Positions 23,108 through 32,066 of a stretch of DNA of 35,414 nt are shown here, in pieces. The stretch covers positions 1-35,414 of the forward strand of contig CAZMLC010000021.1 in assembly GCA_964567125.1 (NCBI GenBank). Direction: 5' to 3'. Below the pieces are notes generated by a model. It did no database searches, had not been told where the DNA came from, and saw nothing but the letters and a program-made list of their open reading frames with translations. Numbering within the stretch: position 1 is the first letter of the stretch; every line of letters starts with the position of its first letter. Source of the DNA: CAZMLC01 sp964567125. GTDB lineage: Bacteria; Verrucomicrobiota; Kiritimatiellia; RFP12; UBA1067. The position numbers and the translations under genes are program-made.

Positions 23108-26100
23108 ATGACGTTCAACGATATTCAAATCAGCACACGATTACGCGTCGCGTTGGGATTCATTCTCGTATTGATCCTTCTGCTCGCTTTTGAGGCGCAA
23201 CAGCAAGTCGACGCGTTGTGGCTACAGTCCAAGCAACTGTATAACCACCCCCTGACCGTCCGCAGTGCTGTGGGTGTCTTTGAGACTGCCGTAACAGCGA
23301 TCCACCGCGACATGCGCAGTCTTGCGCTGATTGCGGATGACAACCAAAAGGTAGCCAAGGTCATCCAAGAGATTGAAGCCAACAACGACGTGGCCTTTCA
23401 GCAAATCGACATTCTGTCCGAACGTTATCTCGGACCACGCGAAGATATCACCCGTTTGCGCGAAGCGCTAATCGCATGGAATGCTGTCCGCAGCGAAACC
23501 ATCCGACTTTTGCATGAAGGAAATATCCGCGAGGTTATCACCCGTACAACCATTGGCGGCGTAGGCAATAACCACGCCCAGACGATTTATCAATACACCA
23601 AGAAGGTCGACACGTTTGCCAAAAACAAGGCGGATGAACTCTACCGCAATGTAACAACCCTCAAAGATCAACTGAATCAGCGGATGCTTATTTATGTCAG
23701 CGCGATCCTTATCTTTGCAGGCATCATCACCTTCTTAATCGTTGCCTGGATCAAGAAGCCGTTGCGCACGCTCACGAAAGCGGTCAATCGCTTTCGCGCT
23801 GGCGATTTCACGGCGCGCAGCGAAATTGTTTCCCATACGGAATTCGGCACTCTTGCCAGAGCTTTCGACGCCATGGCCGAAGCGCTCCAAACAGAGATGC
23901 AGATCGATGAAAAGATGAATACCTTGGCCGCCATCATGCTCAAACAGATGGAGTCACACCAATTCTGCAAGGATCTGATCGTGACCCTGACCCAGCAAAC
24001 CGGATCGCAAATGGGCGCCATTTACCTGCTTAATCCGCAGAAAACCAGCTTTGACCATTTCGTGTCCGTGGGTCTCGACGCAAACGCGCGCGCAAGTTTT
24101 TCGGCGGATGCCTGCGAAGGCGAGTTGGGCGTAGCCCTGGCAACCGGGGAAATACAACACCTCAAAGCCATTCCGGCGTCAACCGTATTCACCTTTGCAA
24201 CCGTCAACGGAACCTTCAAACCGTGCGAAATCATCACGATCCCTATTCGTACCGATCAGCGCATCACCGCGATCCTGTCGCTCGCCTCGCTTTATCCCTA
24301 TAACGAAGAAACGCTGCGCTTCCTGAAGAGCGTATGTCCCACGATCACCGCGCGGATGAACGGGATGCTGCTCTTTCAGCAAATCCAGGACCAGGCCAAA
24401 CACCTTGAATTCCAGAANNNNNNNNNNNNNNNNNNNNNNNNNNNNNNNNNNNNNNNNNNNNNNNNNNNNNNNNNNNNNNNNNNNNNNNNNNNNNNNNNNN
24501 NNNNNNNNNNNNNNNNNGGATGCTGCTCTTTCAGCAAATCCAGGACCAGGCCAAACACCTTGAATTCCAGAATCTGGAATTGGAAACCCAGAAAAAAGAA
24601 CTCTCCGCACAGACGCATGAGCTGACAGAGATGAACGCTGAACTGGACATGCAGCGCCGCGAACTGGAACAGGCTAGCCAACTCAAATCGATCTTCCTGG
24701 CAAACATGAGTCACGAATTGCGCACCCCGCTCAATTCCGTCATTGCGCTGTCCGGCGTTTTAAGCCGTCGCCTGGTGAACAAGGTCCCGGATGAAGAATA
24801 CAGCTATCTCGATGTCATCGAACGCAACGGCAAGCACCTGCTCGAACTGATCAACGACATCCTCGATCTCTCACGCATTGAGTCTGGACGCGAAGAGGTC
24901 ATGCTCTCCTCCTGCGCGGCCCCCGAAATCATCGACCCCATCATGAGCATGCTGACCCCACTTGCGAACGAGAAAGGCATTGCCCTCATCAATCGCACGG
25001 ACCCGCACATGCCGCGCTTCTACAGCGACCCCGAAAAAGTGCGTCACATCGTTCAGAATCTTGCGGCCAATGCGATTAAATTCACGGATCACGGAACGGT
25101 CGAAATTTCGTCAGGCCAAAAAGATAACATGCTGTTCATTGCCGTGCGCGATACAGGCATCGGCATTCCGGAAGAGGCGCTTGAACGTATTTTCGAGGCT
25201 TTCCGCCAAGCCGATGACAGAGCCTCGCGTCGCCACGACGGAACCGGACTAGGACTCACAATCGCCCGCAAGTATGCGCGCATGCTGGAGGGTGATATCA
25301 CCGTCGAAAGCACGCTCAATATCGGATCAACCTTTACGCTCTGGTTGCCCTTCACGGTTTCGCCTAAAAATGAAGCCCCGGAACACCATCCCTACCCGCA
25401 GCATCGGGCGACCGATGCTGCCGTGCGCGCAGTATCGCAAGGCCGCAAACTCCTCCTTGTCGAAGATTCCGAGGCGATTGTCATCCAGATGTGCGACATC
25501 TTGCGCGAACAGGGTTATGACATCCGGACCGCGAAAAACGGCATCCAGGCATTAGCCCGTATTGAGGAGGAACTCCCCGACGCCGTGATTCTCGACCTCA
25601 TGATGCCGGAAATGGATGGTTTTGAGATGCTCAAGGCGATTCGTGACACAGAAAAGACGCTCACCCTGCCTGTGCTGATCTTAACCGCGCGCCACGTAAC
25701 CAAGAGTGAACTGAGTTTTCTTAAACACAACCACATCAGCCAGTTCATCCGCAAAGGCGATATCCACCGCGAAGAACTCCTGAATGCCGTGGCCGCCATG
25801 TTTGCACCAACACCGCAGACACCAGCGCCGATTCCCAAACCGCGCCGCTGTCGCGTCACCGGTAAACCGAAAATCCTGATCATTGAGGATAATCCGGACA
25901 ACATGCGCACGCTGCAAGCGCTCCTTTGCGATTCCTGCACACTCTTTACAGCCACGGATGGTCCCTCCGGACTCACGCAGGCCGAGATGCACGCCCCGGA
26001 TCTGATTTTGACGGATATCGCGCTTCCCGGCATGGACGGTTTTGCGGTTTTAGCCGCATTCCAGGCCCATGAAACGCTGCGGGAAATCCCCGTTGTCGCC

Positions 26101-26259
26101 GTGACAGCGAGCGCAATGAAGGGTGACCGCGAAACTATTCTCGCACGCGGTTTTGATGCCTATGTCTCCAAACCGATCGACGCCGATGCGTTAACGAAAA
26201 CGCTCCATCAGTTCCTGGATTCAAGGGAGGAGACTCCGCATGAAAATACTGGCAATTGA
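23108..26259 (+). CDS. HAMP-GAF hybrid histidine kinase with two receiver domains (split by a false gap)
   Basis: As given, the frame breaks at 100 N, but identical 55-base flanks show the gap is artificial. Collapsing them gives one 998-residue protein (1310 + 1687 bases, a multiple of three). Order in the merged protein: TM1 about 13-29; a helical periplasmic domain about 32-190 like the four-helix-bundle sensors; TM2 193-215; HAMP 215-268; GAF about 285-430; a Glu/Gln-rich coiled coil; HisKA with phospho-His484 in ANMSHELRTPLN; HATPase with LAANAIKFT, DTGIGIPEEAL and GTGLGLTIARK; REC1 from 729 (Asp778); REC2 from 870 (Asp918). Autophosphorylation followed by transfer to the receivers is expected. 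No HPt domain is present. GGAG precedes the ATG at 23108, and the next gene overlaps its end by 20 bases. Confidence 0.9.
24363..24417 (+). repeat. Left copy of 55-base duplication flanking a false assembly gap
   Basis: The 55 bases before the N-run are identical, base for base, to 24518-24572. This is what two contigs sharing a 55-base end overlap look like when joined by N instead of merged. Confidence 0.95.
24418..24517. other. Artificial assembly gap of 100 N
   Basis: The flanks are exact 55-base copies, so nothing is missing. The N-run and one flank copy (155 bases in all) should be removed; this restores the kinase frame. Confidence 0.93.
24518..24572 (+). repeat. Right copy of 55-base duplication flanking a false assembly gap
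   Basis: Identical to 24363-24417. In the correct frame it encodes the MLLFQQIQDQAKHLEFQ stretch at the end of the GAF domain, which the left copy also encodes. Confidence 0.95.
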
Positions 26260-29200
26260 TGACAAACCGGACAACCTGACAACGCTTGGCGCTGTCGTCC
26301 GCGATGCGTTGCCCGAGGGAATTGTGCTGAAAGCCCTTGATGGTCCACGCGGACTCGAATTAGCCATGACAGAGGATCCCGATGTCATCCTGCTCGACAT
26401 TGTGATGCCTGGCATGGATGGATTCGAGGTCTGTCAAAGGCTCAAAGCTGATGCTCGCTCAAAGGATATCCCGGTGATTTTCCTCACCGCGCTCAAGACC
26501 GATACGAATAACCGCATCAAGGCACTGCAACTGGGAGCCGAAGGCTTTTTGAGCAAACCAATCGAGCCTACGGAACTGGTCGCGCAAATCCGTGCGATGG
26601 TCAAAGTCAAGTCTTCCAATCGATTTCAACGCAATGAACAGGCGCGCCTCTCCGCCCTCGTAACCGAACGAACGCGCGAAATTGAACGCAGCCGGCTCTC
26701 CCTGCTGAATGCCATGGAAGACATGAAGTCGGAAAGCGAAGCGCGCACAAAAGCCGAAGCCGCGCTCCGCGAAAACGAAGACCGCTTCCGTCAAATGGCG
26801 GCCCAGGGCAGAACATTTCTCTGGGAAACAAATCCGCAAGGCGAATATACTTTTGTTGATCCGATTGTCACATCCATCCTCGGTTATTCGCCGGAGGAAC
26901 TCTGCGGGAAAAAAAGTTGCTTCGACCTCGTCCCGACGGAGGATCTCGAACGCATCAACACACGCTATCATACATTGATCCGTAGCGACCAAACCAGCAC
27001 GAGCGACGAGCACCGTATGATCAACCGCGACGGCAGAGTCATCTGGGTCAACAGCATGATTGTCCCAATGCGAAACCAACAGGGTGCCATCATCGGGTTA
27101 CGCGGCTCTGCGACCGACATCACCGCGCGCAAACGACGTGCGCTTATTCACGAAACAAGCCTTATCGCCCTCAAAATTCTCAACGAAACAAAGGGCATGC
27201 GGGAATCGATTCAGCATGTTTTTGATTTGTTAAAGGCGCGAATCGATGTCGACGCCATGGGACTCCGGTTGCAAGAGGGTGAAGATTTCCCTTATTTTAT
27301 TCAAAAGGGCTTTTCTGATGACTTCCTGGCAACGGAAAATTCATTGCTCGAACACACGGATTCCGGCGACTGCTGCCGCGACTGCACAGGCAAGGCCTTT
27401 CTGGAATGCACCTGCGGATTAGTTCTTTCGGATCAGATTGATACATCGTATCCGTTCTCGACAAAAGGCGGAAGTTATTGGAGCAATGATACAACCCGAC
27501 TGGCAAATCCACCCAACGACGCGCGCCGCAATCCGCGCAACACGTGCATCCATTTCGGCTACGAGTCAGTCGCGCTCATTCCGATCCGTACCCACAACCA
27601 AACAATCGGGTTGCTCCAACTCAATGATCACCGTAAAAACCGCTTTCTCCGCGAAGAAATTGAAGGTCTGGAGGACATCGCGGCACATATTGGTTCGGCC
27701 ATTACACGGAAAAATGCTACCGAATCGCTGAAAGCCAGCGAAGCGCGTTATCGTTCTGTCATCGCAGTCTCCAATACCGGCGTATGGGAATTCCATAAGA
27801 AAGCCAACACCTTCTGGTGCAGTCCCGAATATTTCGCTATCCTTGGACGCCATGCGGGAGAAGCGCCGAACCAAACGCAGGATACGATCGACACAGCGTT
27901 ATTCAGCCTGATCCACCCCGAAGATCGTCAACGCGTCATTCAGCACTTCACTGATTACCTTTCCGCACGCGCTCACGGCATGTATGAAGATGCGTTCCGC
28001 ATGCAACATGCAGATGGCCGTTGGATCTGGATCTGGTCGCGCGGACAGACCCTGCACAATCCTGACGGCACCCCATCCGACCTGACGATCGGCACACATA
28101 TTAACATCACGAAGCAAAAGGAGGCTGAACGCGCGATTAAGGACAATGAAAGCCGCTTGCAGAGTCTCGTCAGAATCCTGCAGCATCAGGAAGTTGATGA
28201 GCAAACCTTTCTGGATTACGCCTTAGACGAAGCCATCCAATTGACCAACAGCAAGATTGGCTATATCTACTTTTATAGTGAACAAAAAAAAGAATTCATA
28301 CTCAATACATGGTCAAAAAGCGTCATGGATGTTTGTTCCATACGCGATCAGGAAATCGTCTACCATCTGGACAAGACAGGCCTTTGGGGAGAAGCGGTCC
28401 GACAGCGGAAAGAGATTCTCGTAAACGATTTCCAAGCCGATAATCCCCTGAAAAAAGGCTATCCGGCTGGGCATGCTCCCCTGCATCGTTTTCTAACCAT
28501 CCCCGTCTTTAATGGCGACCAGATCGTTGCGGTGGTCGGCGTTGCCAATAAAGAAAGCGACTATACCAACACGGATATCTTGCAGCTTCAATTGCTCATG
28601 GATGGCGTCTGGAAACAGGTTGAAGCTATTCATGGACATGGCGAACGTCTGAAACTGTATCAGGAAAAACGCGAGTTGGAAGAGCAAGTGCGCCAATCTC
28701 AAAAACTCGAATCTGTCGGACGCCTTGCAGGCGGTATGGCGCACGACTTCAACAACATGCTGCAAGTCATCCTCGGCTACACGGAAATGGGTTTAGAGCA
28801 AATTCCCCAAGGCCACCCATTCCACGCCGATTTGGAAGAAATCAAGAAAGTCGGACAGCGCTCCGCGGAACTGACCCGGCAATTGCTGGCGTTTGCACGA
28901 AAACAGGCCATTAAGCCTAAGATCCTTGATCTCTACGCGACGGTTGAGAATACGCTTAAGCTGCTGCGACGGCTGATCGGCGAAGATATCCAGGTGACCT
29001 TGAAACCGAGCCGTTCTCCCGCCATGATCAAGATGGATCCCACGCAAGTGGATCAGCTTCTGACGAATCTCTGCGTCAATGCCCGCGACGCGATTGAAAA
29101 TAAAGGCGAAATCCTTATTTCCGTTGCCCCTATTATCGTCGATGCCGCCTACGCGGCTAAAAATCCCGACGCTGTTCCTGGCGAATATATCCTCCTCACG

Positions 29201-29887
29201 GTAAGCGATACAGGATGCGGCATGACGTCTGCGGTGCGACAACACATTTTTGAACCCTTCTTTACCACCAAGCAAACGGGAAAAGGAACAGGACTCGGCT
29301 TGGCAACCGTCTACGGTATTGTCCGTCAAAACAAGGGCTTCATCAATGTTCACAGTGAAGTCGGCAAAGGCACCACCTTCTCCATCCATATCCCGCTTGA
29401 ACACGCGCCCTTGGAGCAGGAGGACAAGCCTGTAATCCCGCTGGAGTCACTCTGTGGAAACGAAACGATTCTTCTTGTTGAAGACGAAGAAAATGTTCGC
29501 AAGACAACCACGCGCTTCCTTGAGCAGATGGGCTATCACGTCCTTGCGGTGGGCACCGCGGAAGATGCGCTTCTGTGCGCCGGCCAATCCGGCAAAACGA
29601 TCAACCTGCTTTTGACTGACGTCATCCTACCCAAGATGAGCGGACGCGAACTTGCCGAAACCCTTCTCCGCAAAAACGCCTCCCTCCGTGTCATCTTCAT
29701 GTCGGGATATCCCGCAGATGTCATCTCCCGTCACGGCATGCTCACACCGGGCATCTGCTTCCTGCCTAAGCCCTTCGACCGTACAAAACTGGCCCAGACC
29801 CTCAAAGAAGCCCTCTCGTTTTCCGTGGAAACCCCTGCCGATGCGCAGCACGATCATCCTCCACCTGAAAGCGCGCAGACACCGTGA
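26240..29887 (+). CDS. REC-PAS-GAF-PAS-GAF hybrid histidine kinase with C-terminal receiver
   Basis: A 1215-residue soluble protein with no membrane segment. Order: REC about 1-120 (acidic pair Asp7-Asp8, phospho-Asp53, LSKPIE lysine); coiled coil about 125-180; PAS about 182-300; GAF about 305-500 with a cysteine cluster (378, 379, 382, 390, 392) and CIH at 436-438; PAS about 512-640; GAF about 650-800; HisKA with phospho-His835 in GGMAHDFNNML; HATPase with NLCVNARDAI, DTGCGM and GTGLGLATVYGIV; REC about 1078-1200 (Asp1127, FLPKPF). Having a receiver at each end suggests it takes phosphate from the upstream kinase and relays it again. GGGAGGAG lies upstream of the ATG, which overlaps the previous gene by 20 bases. 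No terminator is obvious after it. Confidence 0.93.
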   Translation: MKILAIDDKPDNLTTLGAVVRDALPEGIVLKALDGPRGLELAMTEDPDVILLDIVMPGMDGFEVCQRLKADARSKDIPVIFLTALKTDTNNRIKALQLGAEGFLSKPIEPTELVAQIRAMVKVKSSNRFQRNEQARLSALVTERTREIERSRLSLLNAMEDMKSESEARTKAEAALRENEDRFRQMAAQGRTFLWETNPQGEYTFVDPIVTSILGYSPEELCGKKSCFDLVPTEDLERINTRYHTLIRSDQTSTSDEHRMINRDGRVIWVNSMIVPMRNQQGAIIGLRGSATDITARKRRALIHETSLIALKILNETKGMRESIQHVFDLLKARIDVDAMGLRLQEGEDFPYFIQKGFSDDFLATENSLLEHTDSGDCCRDCTGKAFLECTCGLVLSDQIDTSYPFSTKGGSYWSNDTTRLANPPNDARRNPRNTCIHFGYESVALIPIRTHNQTIGLLQLNDHRKNRFLREEIEGLEDIAAHIGSAITRKNATESLKASEARYRSVIAVSNTGVWEFHKKANTFWCSPEYFAILGRHAGEAPNQTQDTIDTALFSLIHPEDRQRVIQHFTDYLSARAHGMYEDAFRMQHADGRWIWIWSRGQTLHNPDGTPSDLTIGTHINITKQKEAERAIKDNESRLQSLVRILQHQEVDEQTFLDYALDEAIQLTNSKIGYIYFYSEQKKEFILNTWSKSVMDVCSIRDQEIVYHLDKTGLWGEAVRQRKEILVNDFQADNPLKKGYPAGHAPLHRFLTIPVFNGDQIVAVVGVANKESDYTNTDILQLQLLMDGVWKQVEAIHGHGERLKLYQEKRELEEQVRQSQKLESVGRLAGGMAHDFNNMLQVILGYTEMGLEQIPQGHPFHADLEEIKKVGQRSAELTRQLLAFARKQAIKPKILDLYATVENTLKLLRRLIGEDIQVTLKPSRSPAMIKMDPTQVDQLLTNLCVNARDAIENKGEILISVAPIIVDAAYAAKNPDAVPGEYILLTVSDTGCGMTSAVRQHIFEPFFTTKQTGKGTGLGLATVYGIVRQNKGFINVHSEVGKGTTFSIHIPLEHAPLEQEDKPVIPLESLCGNETILLVEDEENVRKTTTRFLEQMGYHVLAVGTAEDALLCAGQSGKTINLLLTDVILPKMSGRELAETLLRKNASLRVIFMSGYPADVISRHGMLTPGICFLPKPFDRTKLAQTLKEALSFSVETPADAQHDHPPPESAQTP

Positions 29888-29951
29888 GCGCCTGAGCCGA
29901 TAACAACCTCTGCATTTTACACTTTATCCGGCCTGATGTTTTTGGCAAACT

Positions 29952-30872
29952 ATGCCGTTATTCATGGAAAAAGCGGAAAAAGTCATTACGTTGGAGGCCC
30001 ATGCCAAAGTCAATCTGACTTTGGAAATCCTCGGCAAACGACCTGACGGCTACCATGCGCTCCGGAGCGTGGTCATGCCCGTGACTTTGTGCGACACCCT
30101 GCGTTTTACGCTGCGCACGACGCCGGAGATCACCATGACCACCACGCTTGAGCCAAACGTGGACGGCACCCACATCGGCGCACCGGAAAAAAACCTCGTG
30201 ATGCGCATGGCCGCCCTCATCCAGACGCGCTATGGCGTCTCCTCGGGCGTGGACATCGCCCTCCATAAGCGCATCCCCATCGGCGGAGGCCTCGGCGGAG
30301 GCAGCGCTGATGCGGCCGCGGTGATCCGCGGACTCAACCAGCTCTGGAACCTGAATCTCCCGCTGAGCGAGATGGTCGAGCTCGGTGCCGAACTCGGCAG
30401 CGATATTCCTGCCCTGGTCCAGGGCGGCGCCGTCCTTATGGAGGGTCGCGGCGAATTCGTCACCCCGCTCTTTTCCGGTGTTGCGCGCGAAGAGTGCCCG
30501 GGCACCTGGATGATCATCGCCAACCCCGGCGTCATGTGCCCAACAGGCGAAGTTTTCAAAAAATGGTCTCCAGACTTGACTCCACCCCCTCTTTTTTTGC
30601 ATAATATCCACTCTTCTATCCGTAATAGCGATGTAGCGGCTTTGGCTGCCGCTTTGTTTAACGGATTGCAACGCGGTGTATTTGAAAACTACCCTGCAGT
30701 TGCAAAAGCAGCCCAGGCGCTTCACAACGCGGGTTGTTTTGGCGTTTTGTTGTCCGGTAGCGGGGCTTCCGTTTTCGGTTTGGTCCGCGACGAACAGCAC
30801 GGCACAGAAGTAAGCCGACGGTTACAGGGGAAGCTGTGGCACGTTTTGGCAAAAACTTGCCCGGTTGTGTAA
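29952..30872 (+). CDS. ispE: 4-diphosphocytidyl-2-C-methyl-D-erythritol kinase
   Basis: A 306-residue GHMP kinase of the MEP isoprenoid pathway; it phosphorylates CDP-methylerythritol. Visible features are EAHAKVNLTLEILGKRPDGYH (15-35) with the substrate-binding Lys19, the ATP loop PIGGGLGGGSADAAA (109-123), GAELGSDIPAL with the catalytic Asp, and the C-terminal GVLLSGSGASVFGL. Neither ATG 29952 nor ATG 29964 has a clear ribosome-binding site; I chose the first. The last four residues and the TAA lie inside the tRNA-Gln gene. The order ispE, tRNA-Gln, prs, rplY, pth is also known from pseudomonads and relatives, so this is an old neighbourhood. Confidence 0.95.
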   Translation: MPLFMEKAEKVITLEAHAKVNLTLEILGKRPDGYHALRSVVMPVTLCDTLRFTLRTTPEITMTTTLEPNVDGTHIGAPEKNLVMRMAALIQTRYGVSSGVDIALHKRIPIGGGLGGGSADAAAVIRGLNQLWNLNLPLSEMVELGAELGSDIPALVQGGAVLMEGRGEFVTPLFSGVAREECPGTWMIIANPGVMCPTGEVFKKWSPDLTPPPLFLHNIHSSIRNSDVAALAAALFNGLQRGVFENYPAVAKAAQALHNAGCFGVLLSGSGASVFGLVRDEQHGTEVSRRLQGKLWHVLAKTCPVV

Positions 30873-30931
30873 TGGCAGCACAAAAGACTTTGACTCTTTC
30901 AGAGGTGGTTCGAATCCACCCCGGGCAGCCA
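30858..30931 (+). tRNA. tRNA-Gln (anticodon TTG), CCA encoded
   Basis: A 74-base cloverleaf. The acceptor stem is TGCCCGG with CCGGGCA, followed by G and an encoded CCA. The D stem is GTGT/GCAC, the anticodon stem AAAGA/TCTTT with loop CTTTGAC (anticodon TTG), and the T stem GGTGG/CCACC with loop TTCGAAT. The first 15 bases overlap the ispE 3' end, and prs starts 14 bases after the CCA. Confidence 0.97.
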
Positions 30932-30945
30932 TTTTCGAGGATATT

Positions 30946-31893
30946 ATGATTGTCTTTTCAGGAACAGCGAATCTGCCCTTAGCGGAGAAGATGATGCAGT
31001 ATCTCGGCGGACGCCTTGGTTCAGCCAAGATCCGTCGCTTCCCCGACGGTGAAGTGCATGTGAAAATCGACGATAACATCCGCGGAAAAGATGTTTACAT
31101 CGTCCAGCCGATCTGCACCCAGCCCAACGAAATGCTGATGGAGCTTCTGATTATGATGGACGCGTGCCGTCGCGGCTCCGCCCAGCGTATTACCGCGGTC
31201 CTCCCCTACTATGGCTATGCGCGCCAGGACCGCAAGGATCAGCCGCGCGTGCCGATCACGGCGAAACTCGTCGCCAATCTGCTGGTGGCAGCGGGCGCCC
31301 ATCGCATCCTCGCGATGGACCTGCACGCGCAGCAGATCCAAGGATTTTTTGATATTCCCGTCGACCACCTGCATGCTGCGCCGGTAATGGTGAAGTATCT
31401 GCGTGAGATGAAGCTGAAAAAACCGTTGGTTGTATCGCCCGACGCCGGAGGGGCTAAGACCGCATACGGTTACTCGCAGTTGCTGGGCACTGGCCTGGCA
31501 ATTGTAGCGAAGCAGCGTCTGGGCGACTCGGAAGTGGATGCCTTTAGCGTCGTTGGCGACGTCGAAGGCTGTGACGTGATCATGGTCGATGACATGACCA
31601 CAACCTGCGGCACGCTCTGTGCAGCAGCGAAAATCCTCAGGGCTAAAGGCGCTGCGTCCGTTCGGGCAGCAGTGACCCATGCGCCCCTGACGGATAGAGG
31701 TGTGGAACGCCTGAAAACTGACACGGATCTGACCGAGCTGGTGGTCACAGATACGATTCCCTTGCGGAGCGATCTGGACCTCAGCACGCTGCCGATGAAG
31801 GTGACCGTGCTTTCCGTATCCGAGCTGCTGGGCGAGGCGATCCGCAGGATCCATAATGACCAGTCTGTTAGCTCGCTGTTTCAGCACCATTAA
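30946..31893 (+). CDS. prs: Ribose-phosphate pyrophosphokinase
   Basis: A 315-residue PRPP synthetase (ribose-5-phosphate + ATP to PRPP + AMP), feeding purine, pyrimidine, His and Trp synthesis. Family motifs are RRFPDGEVHVKI near 33-44, YARQDRKDQPR, the divalent-cation site MDLHAQQIQGFF, VVSPDAGGAKTA, and the PRPP loop VDDMTTTCGTL (most enzymes have DTAGT at that place). The ATG at 30946 has GAGG upstream; in-frame codons before it lie within the tRNA and are not family-like. After tRNA processing the prs mRNA would begin with only about 14 leader bases. Confidence 0.96.
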   Translation: MIVFSGTANLPLAEKMMQYLGGRLGSAKIRRFPDGEVHVKIDDNIRGKDVYIVQPICTQPNEMLMELLIMMDACRRGSAQRITAVLPYYGYARQDRKDQPRVPITAKLVANLLVAAGAHRILAMDLHAQQIQGFFDIPVDHLHAAPVMVKYLREMKLKKPLVVSPDAGGAKTAYGYSQLLGTGLAIVAKQRLGDSEVDAFSVVGDVEGCDVIMVDDMTTTCGTLCAAAKILRAKGAASVRAAVTHAPLTDRGVERLKTDTDLTELVVTDTIPLRSDLDLSTLPMKVTVLSVSELLGEAIRRIHNDQSVSSLFQHH

Positions 31894-32066
31894 GCGGAAC
31901 GAAACAGTCCATAACAGATTCAAGACCATCCGCAGTGCACGTCTGAGATCGCGGAAGCAAGAGGTCGTGAAGCCAAAGGGCATCGTGGTTGCTGCCCGGA
32001 AGGAGTCACGGCCTTGCGTTGTCTGTGAGTGGGGGCTTGCATTTCGATGATTAACAAGGAAAAGAA
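31894..32066 (+). other. Intergenic leader between prs and rplY, no gene recognised
   Basis: These 173 bases hold no recognisable gene, terminator or strong promoter. A short open frame crosses the region but overlaps prs and resembles nothing known. The stretch could be an rplY leader. AAGGAAAAG just before 32067 is the rplY ribosome-binding site. Confidence 0.4.

Noticed and set aside
24518..24625. C-terminal frameshifted tail of the HAMP-GAF protein
   Set aside because: It arises only because 100 N plus a duplicated flank shift the frame; it is an assembly artefact and not a pseudogene.
24520..26259. A separate soluble histidine kinase gene starting after the second N-run
   Set aside because: The apparent start is inside the duplicated 55-base flank. 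Merging the flanks joins it to the HAMP-GAF sensor in frame.
29958..31983. Minus-strand open frames opposite ispE and prs
   Set aside because: Both cover certain plus-strand genes and the tRNA, and neither resembles a known protein.
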